From the NCBI GenBank assembly GCA_025642075.2, contig JAODUO010000479.1, forward strand, positions 272,501 to 336,500: a stretch of DNA of 64,000 nucleotides, read 5' to 3'. This stretch comes from Ridgeia piscesae. Its lineage: Eukaryota > Annelida > Polychaeta > Sabellida > Siboglinidae. The first letter of the stretch is position 1; every line of letters begins with the position of its first letter. The notes beneath the pieces are model-generated. The model did no database searches. It saw only the letters and a list, made by a program, of their open reading frames with translations, and was not told where the DNA came from. Position numbers and translations under genes: made by a program. Shown here one piece after another: positions 47,029 to 59,377 of this stretch.

Positions 47029-50000
47029 AATTCATACTATCTGTTTGTAATGTATGTGTCCTGGTGTGGATCATGTCATGGCAGCTGCAATTGATATAAT
47101 TACTTTGAAACAAGCCAAAGATGGTGGCGATCTCGAAACTCAGACACTCTTCCACGAAACATTTGGCGTCAATTTTTCAAAAACAATTTATTCGTAAGGA
47201 ATCTTAAGATAAATATATCTTCCCTGTGATGATGAGTGTTTGTAGTATATCGGAATATTGCACAATAATTAATTTTGAAGCTCATTTTGACCCAAAAGCA
47301 TGCTCTTAGTGTAAAGAAACAGTGTGCCTGATGCCAGTATGTGTCCTGTCTCATGCCACAACTGGGCATATAGAAAGCGCAGCAAAAATATGCATTATCG
47401 AAGAAGTCCAGTGGCATTGCATAAAGTGTGGAATTTCTAATTCGTTGATTTTATTTATTGCTTTTGCTTGATAGGTATGGAAATATATAAAAGGATGTAA
47501 CATAATATTTATGAATTCAAGCATTATGTGTTGTTATTCCTTTTAACACTTTGTGGATGGCTCAAAGAGAAAAACTGCATATTTAGCCAGAAAACTTTCA
47601 CACTGTTCTCATACATATTGGTCATGAATATAATCTGTTATTTTTTAACAAAGCTATCAACATTTTGTTCCATCAAAACAAATTTCTGTGTCCTGAGCAA
47701 TTCATTAAACGCAAATAATTATTCACAATAAAATAATCAGAACACATAATTAATTGGATTACTTAAAAAAAATTCCTACAAACCAGATGATAGGCCAACT
47801 TAAAATTGTCATTTCACCATATCACTATCTTTGTATACATGCAATATGACATCACACCAAAACAGCATGTCAACAGTATTGGTATTTACTACTCAGTAGA
47901 TTAGCTGTGTGCCTAACCCTGTGTAAGTTTAATTAGAACAATTTCTAATTTCACATTTTCTTCTGAGGTCTACCATTACTACTAGCATTAGTTGTATACC
48001 TGTGTATTATACTACTTCTTCATTCTTGTTATGGGAACTTCTTATGTCTCTATAACAACCTACACTGTCTGACTTATATATTTAACTGTAGATTCCCAAA
48101 CTGAAGTCATAACAAAAGGACTTTAATGTTGACAGGTCTAGTCTAAAAAACAAATACATAGTAATGCTCAGTTTATAAATAACATCTATACACAAACAGC
48201 CGACTGAGCAAGTGGCAATATGCCAATAACGAAAATAGTTGGTCCTTAATATACTAGACTGGTAGGTAAGGGTCTGCCTAAAAAAACAATTCTTGCTGAA
48301 ATTACCCGCCTTGTTTATGACACTTTATGTTGAGTCTACCTAGTTTCAAACATTACATAACATACATAACAAACCCCCCTTCCCACACAGACGCCTTGCA
48401 TAACGCAACTTTTTACATTCTTGTTTATTGGGCTTAATGGCTGATAAATCAGCCAGCCACTGCAGTGCTGAGGTTGCAGTCTAGGCTGTTACATAACACT
48501 GGAAATGTGAGAGCTGAGATTCCAGCGGGGCCCAGTGAAACCCCATGAGGCAGAGCAGGTCATTCATGATAATGATGGATGATGGATACTAGTCAGCTGC
48601 CACTGGCAACCAGTCTACTGGTAGTTCGACTTGTACAACTGCTACAGATAAAACAAGTTTTTTCGTCGTCAATCATTCCACAACGCCAGTTGTTTACGCG
48701 CTGTACGGCCATGGAGCCTGTAAATCTGATGCAATGTGGATGGGTTGTGAAATCAATGCCACTCGTAAAAGAATGCAAGGTCGTGTGTACCACCATAGCA
48801 GTGACAAACAAAGTCTGTTGCATAATCAACTTGCAACATCAGAGTCTTGAATGAGTACGTCAATGTCTTGGTACATTCTAGCTGGGCCAGAAGAAATTAT
48901 TTTGAGTTCTATTCTTGCATAATATAATGTCTGTTGCATCGTAGACATGGTTATCTGAAAAGTGTTTCAGTCAATGAATCTAATAATGTAATTCTAGATG
49001 CATTCCGGAAATGTGCACTCAGCGCGGAAGTTATGTAACACGAGGCGCACTTTACTTGTAAAGTACTGAATGTCTTGTTTTTGTTCAAGTCTGTAAATTG
49101 TGTGTGTTTTGGAAAAAATTGTATATATTCATATAGTCAACTTATTTTGTAACATGCCAAATGAAGTATCTTTAATCGAACTGACTACTTTGGAAAATAT
49201 CTGTTTCAAAACCACACAAAATACTCGCCTCACACACCTGTATACACTGTACTGCCATTTGCAATACATATGGGTGAACAATACTTGCATCAACGTAATC
49301 ATGAACCAGTTACAATCTTGGTTTCAATTATTCTATTGTACAACACCATAATTATGTGTATATTAATAGATCAACCAGTTTATCAATGGCATTCGTCTGG
49401 CTAATAATATAAATCATTACAGGCAACATTTAAAATATTGACAATGCAGGAAGGTCGTCTACATAACCCAGACAACAGAAACACATATTGTCCTAGACGG
49501 CTTTAAATATAACTTTTTTGAACTTACGCTTGATTAGTTGGAACAAAAATGGTAAACTGTCATGCAAAACGTGGTTGAAATGTTCGACACTTAATTTACA
49601 TGGGACATCTGGTCAAATGCAATATTGTCCAATGGAATACAGGATGTATGACAGTAATGACACACATCTGTAAGTAACCAAGGCTTATAAGAATACAAGT
49701 TATATTTCCAGTTACCTGACTGATATTATCAAATGACATTATACCTTATGGTACAACAAAGAAAATACATAATTTATTTGCACCTGTTCATTAATCCAAG
49801 TACATTGCAAGTAGACAAAAACTTGCCGCCCAAACCAATCTATACTTGTAGGATAAGAAAATGTGGTATTAATCATAGGTTTTCCTACTGTACATTAAAT
49901 ATAAATCTAAAGCTAAGCAAACATATCGGTGACATCCACATTCAAAAACATTTAGGTAAAATAATTGTTATAAACATATTTACCTGCATTGTAATGACAA

Positions 50001-52159
50001 ATTAAATTCCCATCCATTTGTGTAACATTAATGCCATGCTAAATACTCTTTCATTAATTACTCTTTAATTAATTAGATGCCTAATTACATTGACCTCCTC
50101 ATTGGCATTGCCTGAGGAGGCCAAAGTGCAATTGACACCTTCTCACCTGTGGTAAGCTGCTATTATTACCTGTATCATTAGTCACCTGTGCCTGGTGAAC
50201 TTCAAGTGGCTGGAGGTGTTAAAACAATTAGTTGTTGGCTGTCTAAGATTGTTACTCAATCCTTGTGGGTGCTAGAAGCTAACTGAGAACTGCTTATATT
50301 TCTTTTTTTGTGCGAATGTGATACCTACTCAAATACACAACATGACATAACAACCATGATAGATGCGCCTATTTGACATTGTGTAATAAATTACAACTGG
50401 TAGTGCTTACATTGTTACATCATGCCAGATCGGTTGATTGGTAACGTGTCTATTATTTTGTATCATGATCATTATCGTATTCTAATTTAGAAAAAATTCA
50501 ATTTAGTAAATTCCACGGAGCACATTCTTACAATACCATCCCATGAAGGCCTACTAAAATGGTAATTTGTTAGGTGTAGTCTCAAAACATGATCTAATGT
50601 AACATGCTTTCCTATATGAAAGTCTAAATAACATTAGCCTGCGGATAGCTGTAAAAAATCTTCACTTTCATAGAGTGATCATAATATAAAACTCACATAG
50701 TCATAATAACACGACTGCAGTAGCTTTTTTAGGACCTCTGTCATCAACTTTACTGGATGATTTAATGTTTTGGGATCAGCAAGGGTGTTCATTAATAGCA
50801 AGCAATTTGCCGAAATGGATGCCTTAAAAGTTGCAAATTAAGTCAACGCAAATTCATGAACATGCTACCCTTGAGTTTAATGGTGTCTGTCATATTGCCA
50901 ACTGAGATGTTTATAACCTGAATGTCTTTCTTACTTTTTGAGGCTAAAAATAACTTTGTTCAAGCTTATTACATGCAATGTCAAGGATGGTAGTATACTT
51001 TAAACATACACACTTGAATTTTTTTGACCACTATTAATAAAAAAAAACTGGACCCGCTAAAAAAGGGAAAATAAATTATACTGCACAAAATCAATGTACT
51101 ATAATATAACACAACAGCTGCAACGCCATCCCAGTGAAATTATTTTGATTGAGTTTTTATTTGTACCTAGAGTTTTACTGGTCAGTCAAATGAACTAGGT
51201 TACAGCCTATCAGTTACAACGTATCCATATCAGTCAGTACCCATGATAGAGCGTTGTGCTCTTTCACAAGTGTTGATCGGACATCATCTATCGTGCTTAA
51301 AGTACCCATCCAGGTCATAACTTGAACACAAAAGGATGTAAATCTTAGACTACTCTACTCTGCTCTATATAAAGGGACATATATCCATTTATAGTTACAC
51401 TTACGTAACTTTACTGCTCATCTATATTTACTTTAAAAAAACATCCGCACTTATCTTAATTGTCAAATATATGTAAAAACATCACAAATATAATCCTACT
51501 GTATCATACAGTACTTATCCAAACAACTCACATTGAGTAATATCCTGCATGAATTTATAGATATGTGCAATACAAAATATAACAATAATCTGATCATATA
51601 AAATGCTAATTAAAAAAAACCCAGAAGCAAACTACCAGTTGAATGAATAGTGACTACAAAGTGCATATTATGGGTTTCTGTTGAAATTAGTTGCATTACC
51701 ATGTCAGTAAAAAGTTACATTATTTTTCTGCATTAAAATATACATAAATACAACTTAGTGTTAATTTTACTTAAACAGTATAACCAAAAAAATTCAGAAA
51801 CTGTAAAAGGATCATATGAAACTTCACAAAGTAATAGGTGACTGCTTTGATTGGGCTTACCTGAGTAATGAACAAACAAAGCACCTGCTGCATAGCCAAT
51901 GTTCTCGGATACTATTTATCAATCTATTACTATATATACCACACACACGCGCACACACGCACACGCACGCACGCACATACACTCGTCGTCGTCGAGCAGT
52001 GTCAACGTTAACGTACTCTCCGACTTAGCCATTTCACTTCCTCCTGTTACAGCACACACTACACTGCCTCCACTTATGCATAAAACACAAATCAATTAAG
52101 ATAGCTGCATTTCTCTCTCATATCTTGCCATAGCAACTCACAACCATATGTAATGTGCA
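47029..52159. other. AT-rich non-coding stretch
   Basis: No gene recognised. A frame at about 48591-48851 reads as plausible protein but is preceded by a stop and lacks a convincing splice site. CCTCCTCA and TGAGGAGG at 50094-50120 form a short hairpin. A small (AC)/(ACGC) repeat lies near 51940-51980. Likely intronic or intergenic. Confidence 0.4.
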
Positions 52160-53240
52160 ACTGTATCTAACAACGCATCTGGTAGTTCCGCAACTCGGAA
52201 AGCCCGAGTCCCGAGCCTGAGCTGAAGCTTGAGGCAACTCTCTCTTTCACTCTGTCTTTATAAAAATAACTTATGCCATGTTTGCTAACCTCCACACATT
52301 CAGAACAACCACCAATCGATCTGCATGAGAACTTAGTTGCGAAAGTGACATGGAGATTTTGCGTCCGCAAGATAGCGTAGTTCTGTGCATGCCGTTATGT
52401 TTTTATGGGCTGAAAGCGAGATACACCGAAGCCAAGTCCATGCCGAAGGCAGCAGCACGGACGTCGAGTACCTACCTAACAACCGACGTTTACGCGACCA
52501 CTTCAGCTGTCGGCGGCTCCAAACTGGACGCCTGCTACGTCCTCCAATGTTCAGCCAGCATCCTCCACTAGCATCGCTGCCAATGTGTCGCGATTAATGC
52601 GTGTAACAAAGGATTATGCAACCACCATCCGCCATCAAAACATAAGCAGCAGGTCACGTGTCCGCACCGACGAAGCCTTCGATTATGTCACTTCGTGGGG
52701 GGCCAACCTATATTTGGGACAGCGGCCAACGTCAAAATTAGGTCGATGACAGCTTCCTCTACGGGGCGTTTTTTCACTAAACAAACAACACTGTATTTGC
52801 ATTTGTGCCGAAAACATCATTACACTAATGTGGGATTTCAAATGTACTAATTACAGGGCGTGAACAGTATAACGGGACATATTTCGCTTCGACCATGTTG
52901 CCGGCTGAAACGGTGCCCTTATCAGGTCAAGTGCGCGCGCACTTGTCTTCTCGTACGATAGCCGTTTGGTGCGCCAAACGGCCGTATTTTGTCGTCGACT
53001 TTGTATTATGCTATGTATTTGAGTCTTATTCGCGTGTTCGTGTGCAGATTTAACGCGTTTGCGAGAATGCTTGAAGCAGGTGCGATGTGACCTCATTTGT
53101 AGTGCATTGACCTAATTCTGCTCGGCGGCTCTGCTCTGCATGGTCTAACCTGACCTCCGCCATCGAGCATTCCCTTGTTGACCTGAAACGTACGCGGCGC
53201 CGCCGATTACTGATCATGGCGGGTCTCTATAGAGTGCTGC
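52160..53240. promoter_or_regulatory. CpG-rich island in AT-rich surroundings, possible promoter
   Basis: CpG density is clearly higher than on either side. Short ATG-started frames occur on both strands (for example minus from 53215, plus from 53217), but none has a recognised domain or clear splice donor. Such islands in AT-rich invertebrate DNA often mark unmethylated promoters; direction of transcription cannot be decided. Confidence 0.35.
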
Positions 53241-54084
53241 CACCGGGTGATTAATGAATCGTTAATTTTGTAAAAACATTTTGTAGTGGCGATTTGTATT
53301 TGGAAGGTCATATTTTTTTTATTATATCATTTTTTTGGAAGCAACGGCGAGTGAACTATTTTCACGGAAACTATCCAAAAACTATACCAATGTGTAACAA
53401 GTAATTTTTATTAAATTTAGTTATTGTACCTGGCGATGTTTTACAAAAGTTGTTATGAACTTTGTCCCAGTTTTTGTGTTTACGATAAAACCAGTCAGAT
53501 ATGTCGGTACAAAACACTCTGTACAAAACACTCTGTTTGACATCATGTAGTTTGTTTTAGTACCACGTACAGAAACAGAAAAAATCGCTGTTGGAGATTA
53601 GATAATCTGAAGTCCAAGGGGTTACCTGAACGTTGCAAATAGGATAGTGATAAATCGTGTAGAAAAAGAACGACATAACAGCTAGCTGCTATTTTGTTTG
53701 TGTTGATCAGTTGTTTATATGTACTTAGTACAGTCAAATAAAATTGAGTTTGTATATTTTCTTTAGATAATGTATTAATAAAATGTAGTGATTTATATTG
53801 TTGTGAAATGATTTACAATGTTTTCGAACTAACAGCGTTAGAGGTGTTACTTACTTCAGACATAGAAACTGTGTGGCATTGAAAATCATATCGTTATTCT
53901 GTTGTTTGACTAACCGTTTCTGCAAAGTTTATGATAATGACGTTTCAGTGTTGTGTGTGGCAAGTTCATACCCTGTCCGTGTTCCTAATACAAACACTAC
54001 ACGTTCTGTTACTATTCAGTAACTTCAGACGTTTTTTACTAAGGGAAAAAATGCATCTGAATAGGTAGATCTTGCGTATACATG
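53241..54084. other. AT-rich non-coding stretch
   Basis: No gene or repeat recognised. Confidence 0.4.
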
Positions 54085-54085
54085 A

Positions 54086-54183
<98 letters not shown>
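54085..54183. repeat. (TG)n then (TGCG)n microsatellite
   Basis: About 25 TG units pass directly into about 12 TGCG units. Confidence 0.97.
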
Positions 54184-54859
54184 TTGGGAAGAAATTATAA
54201 CAATTATAACATTTTCTTCATAGACAGCTTTCACCTAGGATGCCAAACATTCGGGATAACTCTTCGCTCTCATGACTAATACGTAAAATCGTTTTCGCTC
54301 TATTCAGAATTTTCACCTGGTGGTGAAATGTTACGTAACCTAACAATAACATGAACAATGCGCGCGCAGCAAGTACTTCGGGATAACAACCCTTGCACCA
54401 TTTGAGACGCTTCATTGCTTCAAAATGAGGGAAACGATGCACCAATACTTATGTCTACCTTCGTGGCAATAACATATAAAACAAATATTTTTTAATTCTA
54501 CGTTATCACGGCTAGGGCCAATCGCTGGACGTGGAATTAAAATACTCAGCGACGTTCGTCATTTTATAAAAAAGAACGAGTATATTCGAGCAGTCAATCA
54601 CTCAACTTTTGCCTACGATTAATACTGACTTCGCTGTGGATTATAATATAAATGTGGCAGTTTCTGGTAATTCAGTCCGCGTAGGCACGGAAGTAAGCAC
54701 ATGATAAACTGCTTTACATCGATGATGAGTTTGGCTCGTAAGATGTATTAATTAACAATACAAACTGTGTGTGTGTTGGTGTATCGATGATCGTACGTTG
54801 TGTGGCCCAGCTCAAGAAAGTACATCGTAGTAATACCGTGTGAATATCCCAACAATCCT
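54184..54859. other. Non-coding stretch
   Basis: AT-rich, no gene. GTTACGTAAC at about 54331 is an exact PAR-bZIP consensus site of unknown relevance. Confidence 0.4.
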
Positions 54860-55150
54860 TCTAACATTGAGTTAGACGAGATACAAACGTTAAAGAGGGT
54901 AGCTAAGGAAATGGGCATAGAAGATGATCCGGAGATGACCGCATTTCTACGTGACGAGAGAGCTGGAGAGGTAGGTATCATAGCTAGAAACCAGAGATAG
55001 AGAGCAAAGCTAGAGAGCATGTGCATGAGCTTCGTCTTGGTGAAATGAAAATGGCAGCAGATCGAGAAGCAGCTGAACGTAGGGAAGCGTCGTAAGCAAG
55101 GGAGATGGAACTCGCAGACTGCAGCGAAATTCCTAGAACCATGCCCAAGT
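54860..55150 (+). pseudogene. Relic of a charged coiled-coil (gag-like) coding sequence
   Basis: The frame reads ELDEIQTLKRVAKEMGIEDD, then AFLRDERAGE. After a frame change near 54990 it reads REHVHELRLGEMKMAADREA to a TAA, and the same frame continues REMELADC. This pattern of a short acidic/hydrophobic start followed by Glu/Arg-rich coiled coil resembles the N-terminal part of gag-type proteins of invertebrate LTR retrotransposons (from general knowledge of such elements; no search made). It has at least one frame change and one internal stop. No LTR, protease or RT was found beside it. Confidence 0.4.
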
Positions 55151-55977
55151 TACAATCCTTGATGAAAATCGCCACGATATGGAATGGGTAACATTCAAAA
55201 TTATGGACGTGTGAACACTCTTTTGCGACCCGGTGGCCACGGGTTTGCAATGTGTTACAACAATATAGGCCTACTAGGGCTAGAACGATACGCTGCTCCG
55301 CGATACGACGCGAAACGTTGTTGTCAAGTTCAATAAATTTATTTCAAAAGAACAACATGAAAAATAAACAAAACAAGTCAAGCAAATAATAAGTCACGTG
55401 ATTGATATACAATCATGAAATGTTTTGAAAAGAAGTAGCGTGAAGTTATAACTTATAAGTGTCTCCCCTGTGAACAATTTGACAAAATAAAATTAGTAGA
55501 CTAGTATTAATTATAGTCATACAGTTACACTAGGATGCATTAGGGACTTCATTTATGCGTTCATGGATGACTTTTCATCCACACCACAACTGAAATTTCA
55601 CAATTAAATAACTGACAATGCAAATGTTATAGTAGACACATTATCAATATAAAATTACACTAACAAAAATGACCACCCATCCACTGATGAGAAACTCCAT
55701 ACATGAATATACGGATTGATTTTCCCCACAAAAGTAAGAATCTTAACCTAATTATGGATTGGAGTATTTTGGGGTAGGTAGAGCAAATTGTAATATATTT
55801 TGAGTTTTAGTGTTTACCTAATGTAGCTGTAGTCCAGGGGGTCTATTGAAACGTTACACCAGCGAAATTACAACGGGCCGGTTTGGTAATGAAGTTTGCC
55901 ATATACGTACCTATTTCGACCATATGTAGCAATACATTATGCAAGGAAGATAAACCAAAAAGGTTAACATACACCCA
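55151..55977. other. Non-coding stretch, 3' side of the zinc-finger gene
   Basis: AT-rich; AATAAATTTATT near 55331 contains polyadenylation signals on both strands. No gene seen. Confidence 0.4.
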
Positions 55978-57310
55978 CCCATACAAGTGTGAACTATGAC
56001 ATGTACTGCAAGTTAGTCTTTGTGGATGAATGAATTTCCACACATTGCTATTTCTTTTATGTACTCAGAGATTGTCTGATCATGCAAATGCCTTCCCAAA
56101 CGTACCACAAATGAGTGGTTTATTGCCGGTATGAGTCACTTCATGTGCCTTCAGGTATATTTTATGCATGAATGACTTTCCACATGAATAACAAGAAAAC
56201 GGTTTCACTCCGGTGTGAGTCACTTCATGTCGCAATAGATATTCTTTACGCAAGAATGACTTTCCACATTTTGTACATGTGAAACGTTTATCACAAGTGC
56301 GTAATTTTTTAAGAAAATGCTTATACGTGAATGACTTTCCAAATGTAACACAATTGAATTGTTTTTCATCTGTGTGTCGTTTCATGTGATGTGAGAGCAC
56401 ATTTACGTGTGAACGACTTTCCACATGTTGCACAAGTGTAAAGTCTCTCACCAGTGTGTATTCTCTTATGCACTTTGTGATCACTTGAACAAACGAATGA
56501 CTTTCCACATAGGTCACATGTGAATGGTTTCTTGCTGGTATGAGTTATTTCATGTCGCTTCAAAGATTTGTTACAGGAGTATGACCTTCCACATGTTGCA
56601 CAAATGGAAGGTCTTTCATTAGTGTGGAACATTTCATGCACTTTGAGACTAGTTGAACGCATGAATGACTTTCCACATGAATAACAAGAAAACGGTTTCA
56701 TGCCAGTATGAATCACTTCATGTCGCCTAAGATATTCTTTAAGCTTGAATGACTTTCCACACTTTTTACATGTGAAATGTTTACCACAAAAAGTGTGTAA
56801 TTTTTGATGAAATTGTAAAACAGATTTACGTATGAATGACTTTCCACATATTGCACAAGTGAAAGGCCTCTCACCAGTGTGGATTCTTCTATGTACTTTG
56901 AGACCACCTAAACACAGGAATGACATTCCGCACATATCACACGAAAACGGTTTCCCACATGTATGAGTCATTTCATGATTTTCAAGACTAATGTAATATG
57001 AGAATGACTTTCCACACATAACACAAGCGTGCAGTTTCCCAACAGTGTGTATTCTTTCATGTATTTTCATACTATTGGCATGCTTGAATGACTTCCCACA
57101 TACAGTACAAACGAACGGTTTCACACATGTTTGCATGTTGTTGATGTACACCAAATTTCCACCACTGCATTCTTTCTGTTGATCTGAGTTCACGCTGTGA
57201 TTTTCTGCTGCACGTGTCTCTTGGAGCTCAGCTTTGACTTCCTTCAGTAGTCCAGCCTCACACACGACCCAATGTCTTGTGTCTTTACCATCAATGTCAT
57301 AGTCAAGCAA
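55978..57310 (-). pseudogene. C2H2 zinc-finger exon, frameshifted (nine intact fingers plus decayed ones)
   Basis: A 3' splice site (ATATTTTTCAG) at 57311 opens the exon in phase 0 with LLDYDIDGKDTRHWVVC, a leader before the fingers. Nine C2H2 fingers follow (CGKSF cores, TGERP/TGMKP-type linkers), consistent with a nuclear DNA-binding protein. A frame change near 56370 ends the frame just after finger nine. In the next frame come a finger missing its second Cys and its His pair, two good fingers, and a final partial finger with Phe for Cys ending at 56080. A further decayed finger with an internal TAA lies at 55978-56051. Fingers 5-6 and 11-12 are near duplicates, so the array grew by tandem duplication. 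The frame breaks indicate a pseudogene, or a functional gene truncated at nine fingers. Confidence 0.8.
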
Positions 57311-58800
57311 CTGAAAAATATAAATCAAAATAAAGCTACAGGCCCAGATGAATTACCTGCTAGGGTCCTCAAAGAGGCTGCAGCAGAAATAACCCCAATT
57401 ATCACACACATTTTTCAGCAGTCATACAACACTTCTAAACTTCCAGATGACTGACTCCAGGCACTAGTAACACCAATACACAAAAAGAGCCTCAAATCAG
57501 ACCCTGCCAATTACAGACCCATTTCATTAACATGCATCCTCTGCAAAGTGATGGAGCACATTATCCTTAGCAACATGTGGAAACACTTACACAAACACAA
57601 CATCCTCCTCCACTTTCAACATGGTTTCCAGTCAGGGCTGTCTTGTGAGTCCCAACTCATCGAGACAGTCCATGACTGGATAACAGCTATGGATAACAAG
57701 TCACAGATAGATGCCATCCTGCTTGATTTCGCCAAAGCCTTTGACAAAGTCCCTCATAAACGCCTCCTATCAAAATTAGCCTTCTATGGAATAACTGGAA
57801 ACACAAAAAACTGGATAAAATCATTTCTTTCGCACCGAAAACAGAGAGTTTCAGTCAACGGCGCCCTGTCGGATAATACATGTGTTACATCTGGAGTACC
57901 ACAGGGCTCAGTCCTAGGACCAGTTCTTTTTCTGCTATACATAAATGACATAAACAACAACATTCAATCTCCAATACGGCTCTTTGCTGATGACAGCATC
58001 ATCTATCGCATAATCAAATCTGAAACAGATAACAACATCCTCCAATCTGACCTGATCCAACTACAAACATGGTCCAACAAATGGCAAATGGAGTTTAACA
58101 TCCCCAAATGTGTGCACCTCCCAATAACAAACAAAACCAAACCCAGACTACATTCGTATTCCCTTTGTGGTGTGCCACTCTCCACAGTCTCCAGCCACCC
58201 ATATCTTGGAATAAAATTAGATACTAAACTAACCTGGGCGAATCACATCACTGACATAGCTTCCAAATCATCAAAAGTTTTAGGTATGATCAAACGAACC
58301 CTCGGACCATGCAAACCTAATGTAAAAGAAACGGCCTATAACATGCTAGTCCGACCAAAACTTGAATATGCCTCTCCTATATGGAATCCACACACCACCA
58401 CCCAAATTAAACATCTTGAAAAGGTACAGCACTGTGCAGCCAGATTTGTCAAAAACTACCATCGACGCCAAACAGCCACAACAGACCTAATAGCCACCCT
58501 TGGATGGCCCACTCTTGAGCGACGCAGGATTATCAAACAAGCAATGACATTCTACAAAAATTTTAAATAACATAATCAACATCACACCACCACCGGGCCT
58601 ACTAAAACCATCAAAAAACCGTGGCCATTACATCGCCACCAGGTGCCGCATCAACACTGCAGTGTTCTCCTTTTACCCCCGTGCAATTCGCATCTGGAAC
58701 ATGATCCCACCACACATTACTGCAATAGAAAATTCCATAGCTTTTCAAGCAGCAATAATGAACCTCCCCTTCCCAACACCCAATCACCTAAATTGCCTGT
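57309..58800 (+). pseudogene. Jockey/CR1-type non-LTR retrotransposon, RT fragment, antisense in the zinc-finger intron
   Basis: Similarity starts with NQNKATGPDE (an N-terminal RT motif), has a TGA near 57452, then a long frame from 57548 to 58570 with DFAKAFDKVP, SGVPQGSVLGP, and the catalytic FADD at residues 146-149 of that frame. After 58570 it continues in another frame with YPRAIRIWNMIPP, the usual C-terminal motif, to about 58798. The endonuclease part is absent (5' truncation), as is usual for dead LINE copies. It is followed by an (ACAA)n tail. At least one stop and one frameshift make it non-functional. The element occupies almost the whole intron, in the orientation opposite to the gene. 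Confidence 0.9.
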
Positions 58801-58862
58801 AAAACAAACAAACAAGTTATAACAAACAAACAAACAAACAAACAAACAAACAAACAAACATA
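58800..58862 (+). repeat. (ACAA)n 3' tail of the retrotransposon
   Basis: A tetranucleotide repeat directly after the RT C-terminal sequence, first imperfect, then about ten pure units, ending in ACATACATAC. Short tandem tails are typical of CR1-like elements. Confidence 0.85.
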
Positions 58863-58942
58863 CATACAACCAAACACATGCGCACAAGAAGCACTACAAA
58901 CTCCTGCGTTAGCCCAAGTTTGGGCTGTTTGGAGTAAACAAC

Positions 58943-59377
58943 CTGAGACCTGAGATATTCGTCAGGATAAAACCTCTCCTGTTTCACGTTGGCAAGTTCA
59001 TGTTGGCCAGTCCACGCAGGCAGCTGGTCTGTGTTATGCATTTGGAATAAATGTTGTTGTTCACTTAAAATGTCTTCTTTTTCTTCATGCTTCAATCTTT
59101 TCAAATCATTGGTGACAGGAATGTCACTACTGGGGCTTTCTTGACCTGTTCTGTCTTCTTGACACATTTCTGGCTGGTCGTCTTCTACCTTAATGTTATG
59201 TATCATCCCGTGATCAACAGAACATTGTGTGTGTATATTGGTAGACTGTCCACAATCTCCAGTAGCAGTTGTCTTCAATGATTTCTGCTTCAGTGATCCC
59301 AGTGTCTACTTGTATTGCATGGACCTTTGCAGAGATTTTATGTTCATCTTTGTAGTCCATCTCAATGGTTGGTTGAA
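58943..59377 (-). pseudogene. Upstream exon of the zinc-finger gene, with a frame change
   Basis: An acceptor (CTTCATTTTTAG) at 59378 opens a frame reading IEMDYKDEHKISAKVHAIQV. It stops at a TGA near 59205. A second frame, closed by TAG until about 59305, carries the remainder (NIKVEDDQPEMCQEDRTGQE, then NDLKRLKHEEKEDILSEQQH, HELANVKQERFYPDEY). Both look like parts of one acidic N-terminal region, so a one-base change between about 59205 and 59305 has split it. The exon would end with CTCAGGTCTCAG before GTTGTT at 58942, a weak donor that is in phase 0 with the finger exon. Start codon and further 5' exons were not identified. Confidence 0.6.

Noticed and set aside
48591..48851. Protein-like frame ending LLHNQLATSES
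   Set aside because: An in-frame TAG directly precedes it, with no pyrimidine tract for an acceptor, and no family is recognised.
53060..53215. Short minus-strand ATG frame in the CpG-rich island
   Set aside because: About 50 codons without domain, donor or homologue; the island may be a promoter but this frame is not supported as a gene.
57272..57310. Reading the RT frame further upstream from 57272
   Set aside because: That stretch is the antisense of the zinc-finger exon; the retroelement begins at about 57309.
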